Source of the DNA: an uncultured Hyphomonas sp.
GTDB lineage: Bacteria > Pseudomonadota > Alphaproteobacteria > Caulobacterales > Hyphomonadaceae
NCBI RefSeq assembly: GCF_963678875.1
Contig: NZ_OY787456.1
Coordinates: forward strand, 1,860,001-1,924,000
Length of the DNA stretch: 64,000 nucleotides
Direction of reading: 5' to 3'
Below, piece by piece: positions 1 through 8,268 of the stretch (the first letter of the stretch is position 1; the number at the start of each line of letters is the position of its first letter). Position numbers and translations under genes: made by a program. The notes under the pieces were generated by a model that saw nothing but the letters and a program-made list of their open reading frames with translations, made no database searches and was not told the DNA's origin.

Positions 1-1
1 C

Positions 2-556
2 TGGTTCGGCACCATGGACGATGCCGAGAAAGAGGCGCGCGGTAGCTACTTCCGGTATGGAGCGGACAAAACGCTCACCCAGTTGAGATTGCCATCCGTG
101 ATGGTGACCAACACGATGCAGTTTTCACCGGATGGCCGCACATTCTACACATGCGACAGCGCCGAACAGGAAATCCTGGCTTACGACTTCGATGCAGAAA
201 CTGGTGTTTTGAGTGGGCGGCGGGTGTTCGCGTCCACATATGAATTTGGAGGCTTCCCGGACGGGTCGGCAATTGATTCGGAAGGGTGCCTTTGGACTTG
301 CCTGTGGGGTGCGTCACGCGTGGTGCGGTTTACGCCGGAAGGCGAGGTGGATCGGGTGATCATCCTCGCAGCACCTCGTCCGACCAGCGTGGCGTTTGGC
401 GGGCCCGATCTCAGAACCCTGTTCATCACGACGGCCAGGGCAGGCATGACGTTCCCTCAGCTGGATGCGCGGCCTTTGTCTGGCAGTCTCTTTTCAGTCC
501 AGGTTGATGTTCCCGGTTTGCCGCCGCGAGAGTTCGGGCGTCCCGCCGCGCGATGA
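2..556 (+). CDS. SMP-30/gluconolactonase-like protein, C-terminal part (cut by window edge)
   Basis: The reading frame is open from base 2, so the gene starts upstream of the window; the ATG at 14 is internal to a typical 'WFGTMDD' strand. The 184 visible residues look like the last blades of an SMP-30/gluconolactonase/luciferin-regenerating beta-propeller: 'FSPDGRTFYTCDS', 'GFPDGSAIDSEGCLW' and 'PTSVAFGGPDLRTLFITTA' are the repeated calcium-site strands of that family. Family members are metal-dependent sugar lactonases; the substrate cannot be told from this part. It ends 130 bp before secE, and that gap holds no convincing gene or terminator. Confidence 0.8.
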   Translation, partial: WFGTMDDAEKEARGSYFRYGADKTLTQLRLPSVMVTNTMQFSPDGRTFYTCDSAEQEILAYDFDAETGVLSGRRVFASTYEFGGFPDGSAIDSEGCLWTCLWGASRVVRFTPEGEVDRVIILAAPRPTSVAFGGPDLRTLFITTARAGMTFPQLDARPLSGSLFSVQVDVPGLPPREFGRPAAR

Positions 557-686
557 GGCTGTAAATTGGCTACTTGCAACGTCGCATTCGGCGTCTCACA
601 TGCCTTCACATTGAAATTGGTGTAGTTTAGGCGTGGACGTCGCGGCTCAAAACCGCTAACTCCCCGCTTTTCAAGAGAGTGTCGGA

Positions 687-896
687 ATGGCCGATAAGGT
701 GAAGAAGAAACGGGTCGGGCCCATCACGTTCCTGCGCCAGGTGCGCGCGGAAGGGAACAAGGTGACCTGGACGTCGCGTCAGGAAACGGTTCAGGCGACG
801 ATTTTCGTTGTCGTGATGTCAGTCCTCATCGCGCTCTTCCTGTTTGCCGCTGATTTCTTGATCAACCTGTTTGTTAAAGCGATCACCGGCCTGTAG
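687..896 (+). CDS. secE: Preprotein translocase subunit SecE
   Basis: This 69-residue protein has a basic cytoplasmic start (MADKVKKKR), the conserved amphipathic region with 'FLRQVRAEGNKVTW', and one transmembrane helix at about residues 37-60. That is the short, single-helix SecE typical of alphaproteobacteria. SecE clamps the two halves of SecY in the inner-membrane Sec translocon. It lies 40 bp upstream of nusG, the near-universal secE-nusG order, normally followed by rplK; here the ribosomal protein genes are absent and a tRNA follows instead. Confidence 0.96.
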   Translation: MADKVKKKRVGPITFLRQVRAEGNKVTWTSRQETVQATIFVVVMSVLIALFLFAADFLINLFVKAITGL

Positions 897-936
897 AGGC
901 TTGTGACTGCCCGATTTCAAGGAGCGCGCTGGCCCC

Positions 937-1479
937 ATGGCTGAAGCGAAATGGTACATCGTCCATGCCTATTCCAACTTCGAAAAGAAGGTGGCGGCAA
1001 CGATTCTCGAACAAGCCCAGCGCAAAGGGCTGTCTGATCTGATCGAAGACATTCAGGTTCCGACCGAAGAAGTGGTCGAAGTCGCACGCGGCAAGAAGAA
1101 AACCGTCGAGCGCCGGCACTTCCCCGGTTACGTCCTCCTGAAGACGGTCATGACCGACGATGTGTACCACCTTGTGAAGGACACGCCGAAAGTGTCCGGC
1201 TTCCTCGGTGCGGAAGGTGGCAAGAAGCCGCTTCCGGTTCGTCAGCGTGAAGTGGACCGGATTCTCGGTACGGCAACCGATTCGGGTGCCGACCGGCCGC
1301 GTCCTAAAATCTCGTTCGAAGTTGGCGAACAGGTTCAGGTCAATGATGGCCCGTTCCAGGGTTTCGAAGGAGCCGTCGAAGAGATCGACGAGGCCAATGG
1401 CCGCCTCAAGGTTACCGTTTCGATCTTTGGTCGTGGAACGCCGGTGGATCTCGAATTCGAACAGGTCACCAAAGTCTGA
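937..1479 (+). CDS. nusG: Transcription termination/antitermination protein NusG
   Basis: This is a 180-residue protein with the NGN domain at the N-terminus ('WYIVHAYSNFEKKVA') and a C-terminal KOW domain ('GEQVQVNDGPFQGFEGAVEEID'). NusG binds the RNA polymerase clamp and uses its KOW domain to contact Rho or ribosomal protein S10, coupling transcription to termination or translation. 'HFPGYVL' is the conserved RNA polymerase contact region. The gene follows secE by 40 bp with a 'CAAGGAGCG' ribosome site and probably shares its transcript. The length is normal for the family. Confidence 0.97.
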   Translation: MAEAKWYIVHAYSNFEKKVAATILEQAQRKGLSDLIEDIQVPTEEVVEVARGKKKTVERRHFPGYVLLKTVMTDDVYHLVKDTPKVSGFLGAEGGKKPLPVRQREVDRILGTATDSGADRPRPKISFEVGEQVQVNDGPFQGFEGAVEEIDEANGRLKVTVSIFGRGTPVDLEFEQVTKV

Positions 1480-1561
1480 CCTGATAGAGAGGTTTTGGGC
1501 GTGAACGTCTGCCGGTCGCGCTTGAATCCTCCGAACATGGGTTGTATCTGCCAACCCCAGT

Positions 1562-1638
1562 GCCGCCTTAGCTCAGTCGGTTAGAGCGCTAGATTGTGGA
1601 TCTAGAGGTCCCCCGTTCGAACCGGGGAGGCGGTACCA
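1562..1638 (+). tRNA. tRNA-His (anticodon GTG)
   Basis: A full cloverleaf is visible: acceptor 1562-1568 with 1628-1634, D arm from 1571, anticodon stem CTAGA/TCTAG around loop TTGTGGA (anticodon GTG at 1596-1598), T arm CCCCG-TTCGAAC-CGGGG, and an encoded CCA. The first acceptor pair is G1:U72 and the discriminator is A73. The base before the acceptor is T, so there is no encoded G-1. This departs from the usual bacterial G-1:C73 tRNA-His and matches the atypical type described in many alphaproteobacteria. Confidence 0.96.
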
Positions 1639-1908
1639 TCTCTTCCGGTTAATTTGTTGCGATAAGCGGATTTTTTTGAAGTTTTCGGGAACGATTTTAT
1701 GTCCCGGGCGTAATTTGACGAGCCCGACACAATCTGTTGCAAAAGGGCCGCGGTGGGTAGAAAATCCTTGCCGTTCCGAAGCCTTCGCTCCCAAAAGGGG
1801 CTCGCAGAGAGAGTAAATTGAGTTTAATCAGGAATCATCGGGTATTTGCCCGTTTGAACCTGCGGCCGAGGACAATCCCGTCATTCGGCACACAAAAGGG
1901 GATAGAGT

Positions 1909-3087
1909 ATGAAGAAAACTCTTATGTGCGCGACAGCCGCGGCCGCGTTCGCGACTGCTGGTCTCGCCGCTCACGCGGAAGACGGCTGGTATGGCCGCGC
2001 CGACGTGCAGTACGGTTTCGCTGGTGACCTGGATCACGATCCGGTTACCCCATTTGTTGCTGGAACCCTTGAAGGTAGCTCAGATTCCGACGAGATGCTG
2101 GGCGGTCAGCTTGGCCTCGGCTTCGACTTTGACAACGGTTTCCGTCTTGAAGGTGTTGGCGGCTATCGTGGCGGCGAACTGGACGTTTCGTCGAGCTTTT
2201 CGCCAGGCCTGACAGGCGTCGCTTCTGACCCGCACGGCAATCTGCAGATCGCAGACCTGATGCTGAACGGTATTTACGATTTCAATCGTGCCGGCAAAGT
2301 TCAGCCGTATGTCGGACTGGGTGTTGGTGGCGCGCGCCTCAAAGCCAAGGCCAGCAATCTCAATGTCGGTGCGCCCGGCAACTGGGCTGCGGTCAACGGC
2401 TTCAATGACACCGACACGACGCTTGCCTATCAGGGCCTGCTGGGTCTTGGATACAAAGTATCCGACCGTCTGACTCTTGATCTGGGCTACAAGTACTTCG
2501 TTGCTGACGACTTGAAACTGGCAGGTAATCCTGCTGGCGGCACAAGCTACGACGGCACCTATTCGGACCACGTGGCAACGATCGGCCTCCGCTACGCCTT
2601 TGGCGCACCGCCTCCGCCGCCTCCGCCGCCTCCGCCGCCACCCCCTCCGCCGCCACCGCCGCCTCCGCCGCCGCCCCCTCCGCCGCCACCGCCGCCTCCG
2701 ACCGAGGTTTCGACCGGCCCGGAAGTGGTCTGCTCGGATCTCGGACAGAGCTTCGTGGTGTACTTCGAGTGGGATCGCGCAGATCTGACGAGCCAGGCTT
2801 CTGCCGTGATCGATCAGGCCGTGGCGAATATCCAGTCTGAAGCAAGCTGTGCGACCAGCTCGGTCAGCATTGCCGGCCACACGGATACGTCGGGTGCCAG
2901 CGCCTACAACCAGCGTCTGTCCCAGCGTCGCGCTGATATCGTTGGTCAGGCTCTGATCGCTCGTGGCATCGATGCTTCTCTCATCACTGAGGAAGCCAAA
3001 GGTGAAACCGATCTGGCAAAAGCAACTCGCGACGGCGTTCGCGAGCCGCTGAACCGCCGCTCGGAAGTCGTGATCACCGTTCAGTAA
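1909..3087 (+). CDS. OmpA-family outer membrane protein with a 31-proline linker
   Basis: This 392-residue protein has a signal peptide of about 23 residues (MKKTLMCATAAAAFATAG...AHA), a beta-barrel of about 200 residues with alternating aromatic strands, an uninterrupted run of 31 prolines, and a C-terminal OmpA-like peptidoglycan-binding domain of about 120 residues. That domain has 'HTDTSGASAYNQRLSQRRA', holding the Asp and Arg that bind diaminopimelate. It should tether the outer membrane to the peptidoglycan, with the proline stretch spanning the periplasm as a stiff rod. An 'AGGGGATAGAG' ribosome site precedes the ATG, and a strong terminator follows, so it is probably a one-gene transcription unit. 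Confidence 0.93.
   Translation: MKKTLMCATAAAAFATAGLAAHAEDGWYGRADVQYGFAGDLDHDPVTPFVAGTLEGSSDSDEMLGGQLGLGFDFDNGFRLEGVGGYRGGELDVSSSFSPGLTGVASDPHGNLQIADLMLNGIYDFNRAGKVQPYVGLGVGGARLKAKASNLNVGAPGNWAAVNGFNDTDTTLAYQGLLGLGYKVSDRLTLDLGYKYFVADDLKLAGNPAGGTSYDGTYSDHVATIGLRYAFGAPPPPPPPPPPPPPPPPPPPPPPPPPPPPPPPTEVSTGPEVVCSDLGQSFVVYFEWDRADLTSQASAVIDQAVANIQSEASCATSSVSIAGHTDTSGASAYNQRLSQRRADIVGQALIARGIDASLITEEAKGETDLAKATRDGVREPLNRRSEVVITVQ
2608..2700 (+). repeat. Polyproline-coding low-complexity tract with an internal duplication
   Basis: There are 31 consecutive CCN codons. Within the tract a 27-base block is present twice without a mismatch, at 2641-2667 and 2674-2700, separated by CCGCCG. This points to recent expansion by slippage or unequal exchange. 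It encodes the linker between the barrel and the OmpA domain. Confidence 0.95.
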
Positions 3088-3110
3088 GACGGCTCACGAG
3101 AGAAAATAAG

Positions 3111-3141
3111 AACGGCCCGGCTCTGCGCCGGGCCGTTTTTG
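3111..3141 (+). terminator. Rho-independent terminator of the OmpA-like gene
   Basis: There is a perfect 10-bp GC-rich stem (3112-3121 with 3127-3136) around loop TCTGC, followed by a T tract (3136-3140). It begins 24 bp after the stop codon. Confidence 0.93.
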
Positions 3142-3196
3142 TTTCGGCCTCCAGCATAGGCCTTGCCGGAATTCGTTTCCTGTGAAACCAAGAGCC

Positions 3197-4456
3197 ATGA
3201 TTGATCTGAGCACTTTGAGCCAAGACGACGAAGCGGCGCAGGAGCGTCTCAACGCGCGCGCTTCCGAGATGATTGCGCAGACGCGCAGCTGGGCCTCCAT
3301 CAACACCGGCAGCTGGAATATTGATGGATTGCGGAAGCTGGCACCGATGCTCGCGGACGCATTCTCGGAACTTGATGCGGACGTGCGCCTGGAGCCAGGC
3401 GACCCATTTGAATCGGTCAATGATTCCGGTGAAACGGAGACAACCGAAACCTCGTCCATCGTCCGTGTTACGGCTCGACCTGATGCGCCTGTACAGGTCA
3501 TCATGTCCGGGCACTACGATACTGTTTTTCCGCCAGGAACGTTTGAAACGATTCAGGATCTTGGAAACGATCGCCTGAACGGACCTGGCCTGGCAGATAT
3601 GAAAGGCGGCCTCTGCGTCATGCGCGAGGCGCTTCTCGCGTTCGAAGCCGGTCCTCTGAAAGACCGCCTTGGCTACCAGATTGTCATCACACCGGATGAG
3701 GAAATCGGTAACTTCGCAAGTGCCCGAGTTCTGACGGAAGCTGCGCGATCCGGGGCGCATATCGGGATGACCTACGAACCGTGCATGGACACTGGCGCTA
3801 TGTCAGGCGGGCGCAAGGGCTCTGCGGTGTTCGATATCGTTCTGCACGGACGTGCGGCGCATGCCGGACGGGCCAAGGACGAGGGACGTAGCGCTCTGGA
3901 AGCGGCTGCGGAACTCGTCATGGGACTCGAAGGCCTGAATGGTCAACGTGAAGGCGTGACAGTTAATGTGGGTTCCATTGACGGCGGTAGCCCGGTGAAC
4001 ATCGTTCCGGATCTGGCTATCGTTCGTTTTGGTGCGCGCGCCCCCGATGCGGATGCTGCGGCATGGGCAACAGCAGAGGTTCAACGCCTGTTCGCCCGGG
4101 CAACGTCCCGCGATGGTATTCACGGTCATATCCATGGCGGCTTCTACAGGCCGCCCAAGCCGCGCAATAGTGCGCAGCAGGCCCTGTTCGATGCCGTCCG
4201 CGCAACCGGGCAGGCGATCGGCCTGGACCTGGATTTCGAAGATACCGGCGGGGTCTGCGAAGGGAATAATATCTTCGCGGCCGGTGTCCCGAACGTCGAT
4301 ACACTCGGTGTGATGGGCGGACGCATTCATTCCAATGAGGAATACGTGCTCACGAACAGCTTTTCAGAGCGGGCCACCTTGTCGGCGCTGCTTCTTAACC
4401 GACTTGCCGACGGCAGGCTGGACGGTGCGGGTATCAAAGCGCTGATGGATCGCTGA
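3197..4456 (+). CDS. M20-family metallohydrolase, candidate desuccinylase of the AST operon
   Basis: This is an M20 (glutamate carboxypeptidase/DapE/ArgE type) hydrolase of about 419 residues. Metal-binding motifs are 'SGHYDTVFPPG' (His and Asp), 'GPGLADMKGG' (bridging Asp), 'TPDEEIGN' (catalytic and ligand Glu pair), 'YEP', and 'HSNEEYV' near the C-terminus. A dimerisation domain lies between. A GTG at 3182 is an alternative start; I chose the ATG at 3197, but neither ribosome site is strong. The stop is 2 bp before astA, so the two are co-transcribed. DapE shows that this fold removes succinyl groups, so it may replace AstE (succinylglutamate desuccinylase), which is absent here. That role is inference. 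Confidence 0.85.
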   Translation: MIDLSTLSQDDEAAQERLNARASEMIAQTRSWASINTGSWNIDGLRKLAPMLADAFSELDADVRLEPGDPFESVNDSGETETTETSSIVRVTARPDAPVQVIMSGHYDTVFPPGTFETIQDLGNDRLNGPGLADMKGGLCVMREALLAFEAGPLKDRLGYQIVITPDEEIGNFASARVLTEAARSGAHIGMTYEPCMDTGAMSGGRKGSAVFDIVLHGRAAHAGRAKDEGRSALEAAAELVMGLEGLNGQREGVTVNVGSIDGGSPVNIVPDLAIVRFGARAPDADAAAWATAEVQRLFARATSRDGIHGHIHGGFYRPPKPRNSAQQALFDAVRATGQAIGLDLDFEDTGGVCEGNNIFAAGVPNVDTLGVMGGRIHSNEEYVLTNSFSERATLSALLLNRLADGRLDGAGIKALMDR

Positions 4457-4458
4457 TC

Positions 4459-5502
4459 ATGGCAGATAACTATGTAATGCGGCCATCAAGGCTCGGCGAT
4501 CTGCAATCACTTATCGAACTGGCCGAATTATCCGGACCCGGTTTTACGAGTCTGCCGGTGGATGTGCCGATTCTGCGGGAACGTTTGCAGAAATCGGACG
4601 ACGCGTTTCTTGGGCGTCTTCATCGCATCGAATACGGCAAGTATCTGCTGATGATGGAAGATGCTGCGACGGGTGAAATCGTCGGCTGTTCGGCAGTGAA
4701 GGCAGGCACAGGCATCGATCAGCCTTTCTTCAACTATCGCGTCATCACGCTGGCACAGGCAAGCCAGGCTGCGGGAAATCTCCGCTTTGACATGGATGCG
4801 CTGGTCCTCACAAACGAATATGTGGGGTATACGGAAGTTGGAACACTGTTCCTGAAGCCGGAACATCGCGGTGGAGGCGCGGGGCGGCTGGCCGCACAGT
4901 CGCGGTATTTGCTTATGGCCGCAGCTCCGGACCGTTTCGGAGACAAGGTGCTCGCAGAATTGCGAGGGGTCGTGGACAATGAGGGCCGCTCATCATTCTG
5001 GGAATGTCTCGGTAGACACTTCTTCCGAATGGATTTCACCGAGGCGGACAGATTGTCGGCCACGACCGACAACCAGTTCATCCTGGACCTGATGCCGAAG
5101 TACCCGATTTATGTTGACTTGCTGCCGCCAGAGGCTCGAGAAGTCATCGGCCGCTGCCATTCCGATGGCGTCGGCGCCTACAAGCTTTTGCAGTGGGAAG
5201 GCTTTGAGTTCGACCGCACTGTAGACATCTTTGATGGCGGGCCTCTGGTGACAGCACAGCGCCGCCATATCCGCACCATTCAGGAAAGCCGCCGCGTAAG
5301 GTTCGAAGTTGGTGAGATCGAAAACGATCCAGCCGCCAAACAGGGGCTTGCTTCCAGCGACACGCTCTCAGAGTTCCGGGCGAGTCTTTCGGAGAGCATT
5401 CTTAAGGATGAGGGCACAGCTGTCGTGAGCAAACATACGCTCGATCTCCTGAAACTGAAGCCCGGGTCTGAGGGCCGTATCTGGCAACGGAGCAAATCGT
5501 GA
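4459..5502 (+). CDS. astA: Arginine N-succinyltransferase
   Basis: This 347-residue protein of the AstA family has a GNAT-like fold. The N-terminal 'MRPSRLGDLQSLIELAELSGPGFTSLP', the central 'NEYVGYTEVGTLFLKPEHRGGGAGRLA' and 'SSFWECLGRHFFRMDF' are typical. It transfers succinate from succinyl-CoA to the alpha-amino group of arginine, the first step of the ammonia-producing arginine succinyltransferase pathway. It sits 2 bp after the M20 gene and overlaps astD by one or four bases, depending on the astD start. Only one such subunit gene is present, unlike the paired AruF/AruG of Pseudomonas. Confidence 0.93.
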   Translation: MADNYVMRPSRLGDLQSLIELAELSGPGFTSLPVDVPILRERLQKSDDAFLGRLHRIEYGKYLLMMEDAATGEIVGCSAVKAGTGIDQPFFNYRVITLAQASQAAGNLRFDMDALVLTNEYVGYTEVGTLFLKPEHRGGGAGRLAAQSRYLLMAAAPDRFGDKVLAELRGVVDNEGRSSFWECLGRHFFRMDFTEADRLSATTDNQFILDLMPKYPIYVDLLPPEAREVIGRCHSDGVGAYKLLQWEGFEFDRTVDIFDGGPLVTAQRRHIRTIQESRRVRFEVGEIENDPAAKQGLASSDTLSEFRASLSESILKDEGTAVVSKHTLDLLKLKPGSEGRIWQRSKS

Positions 5503-6953
5503 TGGACGGTGTATTCATTGATGGCCGCTGGCGTGCCGGGAACGGTTTGCCTTTTCAGAATCATTGTCCTGCCACTGGCGATGTCGTGTGGGATGGGCAG
5601 GGGGCTGATGAGTCTGAAGTCCAGCTTGCGGTTGCGTCCGCGCGCAAGGCCTTTCGGCATTGGGCAGGCTTGCCGCAGAGCGATCGGACTGCGGTTCTCG
5701 AACGCTACGCCGAAGAAATCGTGAAGCGATCAGATGCAATCGCTGAAACGATCAGCCGCGACATGGGCAAAACGCTTTGGGAGTCGAAAGCCGAAGCTGC
5801 GACGATGAAAGCGAAAGTATCGGTGTCCATCGCTGCGCAGGTGGAGCGGGCCGGTACAAAATTCAGCAACACCGATTTCGGATCGTCACATCTTACCCAT
5901 CGTCCGCACGGGGTCATGGCCGTATTCGGGCCCTTCAACTTCCCCGGCCATTTGCCGAATGGGCATATCGTGCCGGCGCTGCTGGCTGGAAACACATGTG
6001 TGTTCAAACCATCCGAGCTCGCGCCGGGCGTCGCATTCCACATGGCCGAAGCGTTTGCTGCTGCCGGGCTTCCTGAGGGGTGTCTCAATATTGTTCATGG
6101 TGGACGGGAGACGGGTGGGGCGCTGTTGAACGCGGATATTGATGGGCTGCTGTTTACTGGGTCTGCTGCCACAGGTGTCTTTTTCCACAAGCATTTTGCC
6201 GGGCGTCCGGAGGTCATCCTCGCCCTTGAAATGGGGGGCAATAACCCGCTGATCATCTGGGATCCCGCGGATGTCGATGCCGCCGCAGATATCGCGGCGC
6301 AGTCAGCGTTCCTGACCAGCGGTCAGCGCTGTTCCTGCGCTCGGCGAGTTATCCTGCCGGAAGGTGACTGGGGTGATCAGGTTGCCGATGCAATCGTTGC
6401 CCGGGCTGAGGGGCTGTCCATTGGTGCCTGGAACGAAGAAGGCATGTTCATGGGGCCGCTGGTCTCGGAGAAGGCCGCTGTCAACGCTGTAGAGTTTCAG
6501 GACATGTTGGTTGCCCGGGGGGGCCGTGCATTGAAACCGCTGGAGCGTCTTGAGCGTGGCGGCGGTTTTGTGTCGGCGGGTGTGATCGATGTCAGCCAAG
6601 CCGCCGACATTCCGGATGAGGAATTGTTTGGCCCGGTCATGCAGATCGTTCGGGTGCCAGATTTTGAGCAGGCGATCGCCCGCGCGAATGCAACCCGGTA
6701 TGGCTTGTCCGGCGGCCTCGTAAGTGACGATGATGCGCTATGGGTGAAGGCGCACCACGAAATGCGGGCAGGTATCCTGAACCGTAACCGGCCAACTGCC
6801 GGTGCCAGCGGCTCTATGCCGTTCGGCGGGCCGGGTCTGTCAGGAAATTTCCGTCCCGGCGCGTATTATGCAGCAGACTACTGTGCCTGGCCGCAGGCCA
6901 GTCAGGTGTCAGACAAAGCGGCGCGGATGAGCGCACAAGGGTTTCCAAAGTGA
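5502..6953 (+). CDS. astD: N-succinylglutamate 5-semialdehyde dehydrogenase
   Basis: This is an aldehyde dehydrogenase superfamily protein of about 483 residues, with 'GPFNFPGHLPNGHIVPAL' (cofactor region), 'LEMGGNNP' (catalytic Glu) and 'SGQRCSCARR' (catalytic Cys). It oxidises succinylglutamate semialdehyde to succinylglutamate, the fourth AST step. The ATG at 5502 overlaps the astA stop as TGATG; a GTG at 5499 gives a protein one residue longer. It ends with a GTGA overlap onto astB. The order astA-astD-astB matches the enterobacterial operon. Confidence 0.93.
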   Translation: MDGVFIDGRWRAGNGLPFQNHCPATGDVVWDGQGADESEVQLAVASARKAFRHWAGLPQSDRTAVLERYAEEIVKRSDAIAETISRDMGKTLWESKAEAATMKAKVSVSIAAQVERAGTKFSNTDFGSSHLTHRPHGVMAVFGPFNFPGHLPNGHIVPALLAGNTCVFKPSELAPGVAFHMAEAFAAAGLPEGCLNIVHGGRETGGALLNADIDGLLFTGSAATGVFFHKHFAGRPEVILALEMGGNNPLIIWDPADVDAAADIAAQSAFLTSGQRCSCARRVILPEGDWGDQVADAIVARAEGLSIGAWNEEGMFMGPLVSEKAAVNAVEFQDMLVARGGRALKPLERLERGGGFVSAGVIDVSQAADIPDEELFGPVMQIVRVPDFEQAIARANATRYGLSGGLVSDDDALWVKAHHEMRAGILNRNRPTAGASGSMPFGGPGLSGNFRPGAYYAADYCAWPQASQVSDKAARMSAQGFPK

Positions 6954-7756
6954 CAGCCCGCGAGGTCAATTTTGATGGCCTGATTGGGCCAAGCCACAAC
7001 TATGGCGGACTGTCTGACGGAAATCTTGCGAGTTCCCGAAATGCAGGCGACGTCTCCAATCCGCGTGAGGCCGCGCTGCAGGGACTGGAGAAAATGCGCA
7101 CCTTGCTGAAAGCGGGGCTGACGCAAGGAATCCTGCCACCATTGCCGCGCCCGAACTTCGACCTTCTCGCTTCTGCGGGCTTTCAGGGAAGCGACCGGCA
7201 GATGATCGAACAGGCGGCTGCACAGGCGCCGCGCCTTTTGAAGGTGGCCTATTCAGCCAGCAGTATGTGGACGGCCAATGCCGCGACTGTGTCGCCGTCA
7301 GCAGATACGCAGGATGGTCGTCTTCACCTCACCGCCGCAAACCTTTCCACCATGTTGCACCGGTCCGTCGAGCATCCGGATACGACCGCATCTCTGCAGG
7401 CCATTTTTGGTGATGCTAGGCATTTTGCCGTCCATGCGGCCTTGCCGATGCATTCGGATTTCGCCGATGAAGGCGCTGCCAACCATGTGCGGCTTTGCGC
7501 ATCGCATGGTGATCCGGGTGTGGAATTGTTCGTCTACGGCCGCGACGCGGGAGAAGACCGGAGTGGCTTCCCGGCACGCCAGACGAGACTTGCGGCAGAA
7601 AGTGTCGCGAGGTCTCATGGTTTGACGCCCGACCGGTCTGTCTTCGTCCGGCAGTCGGCAGAGGCCATTAACGCCGGGGCTTTCCACAATGATGTGGTCT
7701 GTGTCGGCGCGGCAGACACACTTTTCTTCACGAGAGCGCTTTCGAAGACACAGTGA
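6950..7756 (+). CDS. astB: N-succinylarginine dihydrolase, N-terminal part (frameshifted)
   Basis: The 268 residues match the first 60% of AstB: 'REVNFDGLIGPSHNYGGL' at the start, 'SPSADTQDGRLHLTAANL', 'DEGAANH' with catalytic Glu174, and 'GAFHNDVV' with the catalytic His at 246. The GTG start is fixed by homology and overlaps the astD stop. AstB hydrolyses succinylarginine to succinylornithine, CO2 and two ammonia. The frame stops at 7756, while the family (about 445 residues) continues in the next ORF. Residues after 'DTLFF' (about 7729) no longer look like AstB in this frame, which points to a one-base loss near 7724-7730. Confidence 0.85.
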   Translation: MTAREVNFDGLIGPSHNYGGLSDGNLASSRNAGDVSNPREAALQGLEKMRTLLKAGLTQGILPPLPRPNFDLLASAGFQGSDRQMIEQAAAQAPRLLKVAYSASSMWTANAATVSPSADTQDGRLHLTAANLSTMLHRSVEHPDTTASLQAIFGDARHFAVHAALPMHSDFADEGAANHVRLCASHGDPGVELFVYGRDAGEDRSGFPARQTRLAAESVARSHGLTPDRSVFVRQSAEAINAGAFHNDVVCVGAADTLFFTRALSKTQ

Positions 7757-8268
7757 GTGCACTGAACGAACTACAAAAAGCTGCAGACGGGTTGTTTGAG
7801 CTGAAGCCGGTTATGGTCCCTTCGTCAGACGTGCCTCTTGAAGATGCCATCCGGTCCTATCTTTTCAATTCACAGCTGCTCGTTGTGCCCGGTGAACCTC
7901 GGCTGGTTCTGCTTGCTCCGACAGAAGCACAGGATACAGAATCAACGCGCGAATATTGCGAGCGGCTGGTTGGCGGCAACGGCCCCATCGGCCGCGTCCA
8001 CTATGTCGATGTGCGGCAATCCATGCGGAACGGCGGCGGCCCGGCTTGCCTGCGTCTTCGTGTGGTCATGAATGATGCAGAACTCGCCGCATGTCATCAG
8101 GGCGTTTTGCTAAACGATGAACGCATCGACGCGCTGCAGGCAATTGTCCGCAAAACGTACCGGGACCGGCTCGCACCGGAAGATCTCGCGGATTTGTCAT
8201 TTGCGGATGAGTGCCGAATTGCACGAGAGGCACTGCTCGATGTTCTCGGCTTGGAGGAACTGGCATGA
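7753..8268 (+). CDS. astB: N-succinylarginine dihydrolase, C-terminal part (frameshifted)
   Basis: These 171 residues form the C-terminal part of AstB: 'YLFNSQLLVV', 'SMRNGGGPACLRLRVV' with the catalytic Cys at residue 99, and 'YRDRLAPEDLAD'. The apparent GTG start overlaps the previous stop as GTGA. However, AstB-like sequence in this frame reaches back before the GTG: 'HESAFEDT' from 7729 resembles the 'HQQAF' region of the E. coli enzyme as I recall it. So this is more likely the rest of one frameshifted gene than a separately started subunit. The catalytic triad is divided between the two ORFs. The stop overlaps the next gene as ATGA. Confidence 0.82.
   Translation: MSALNELQKAADGLFELKPVMVPSSDVPLEDAIRSYLFNSQLLVVPGEPRLVLLAPTEAQDTESTREYCERLVGGNGPIGRVHYVDVRQSMRNGGGPACLRLRVVMNDAELAACHQGVLLNDERIDALQAIVRKTYRDRLAPEDLADLSFADECRIAREALLDVLGLEELA

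Noticed and set aside
601..686. Possible tRNA upstream of secE, where tRNA-Trp often sits
   Set aside because: The stretch has no T-loop TTCGA sequence and no cloverleaf stems.
7753..7756. GTGA overlap taken as proof that AstB is a genuine two-subunit enzyme
   Set aside because: AstB-like residues in the downstream frame continue upstream of the GTG, so a one-base indel near 7724-7730 explains the data better.
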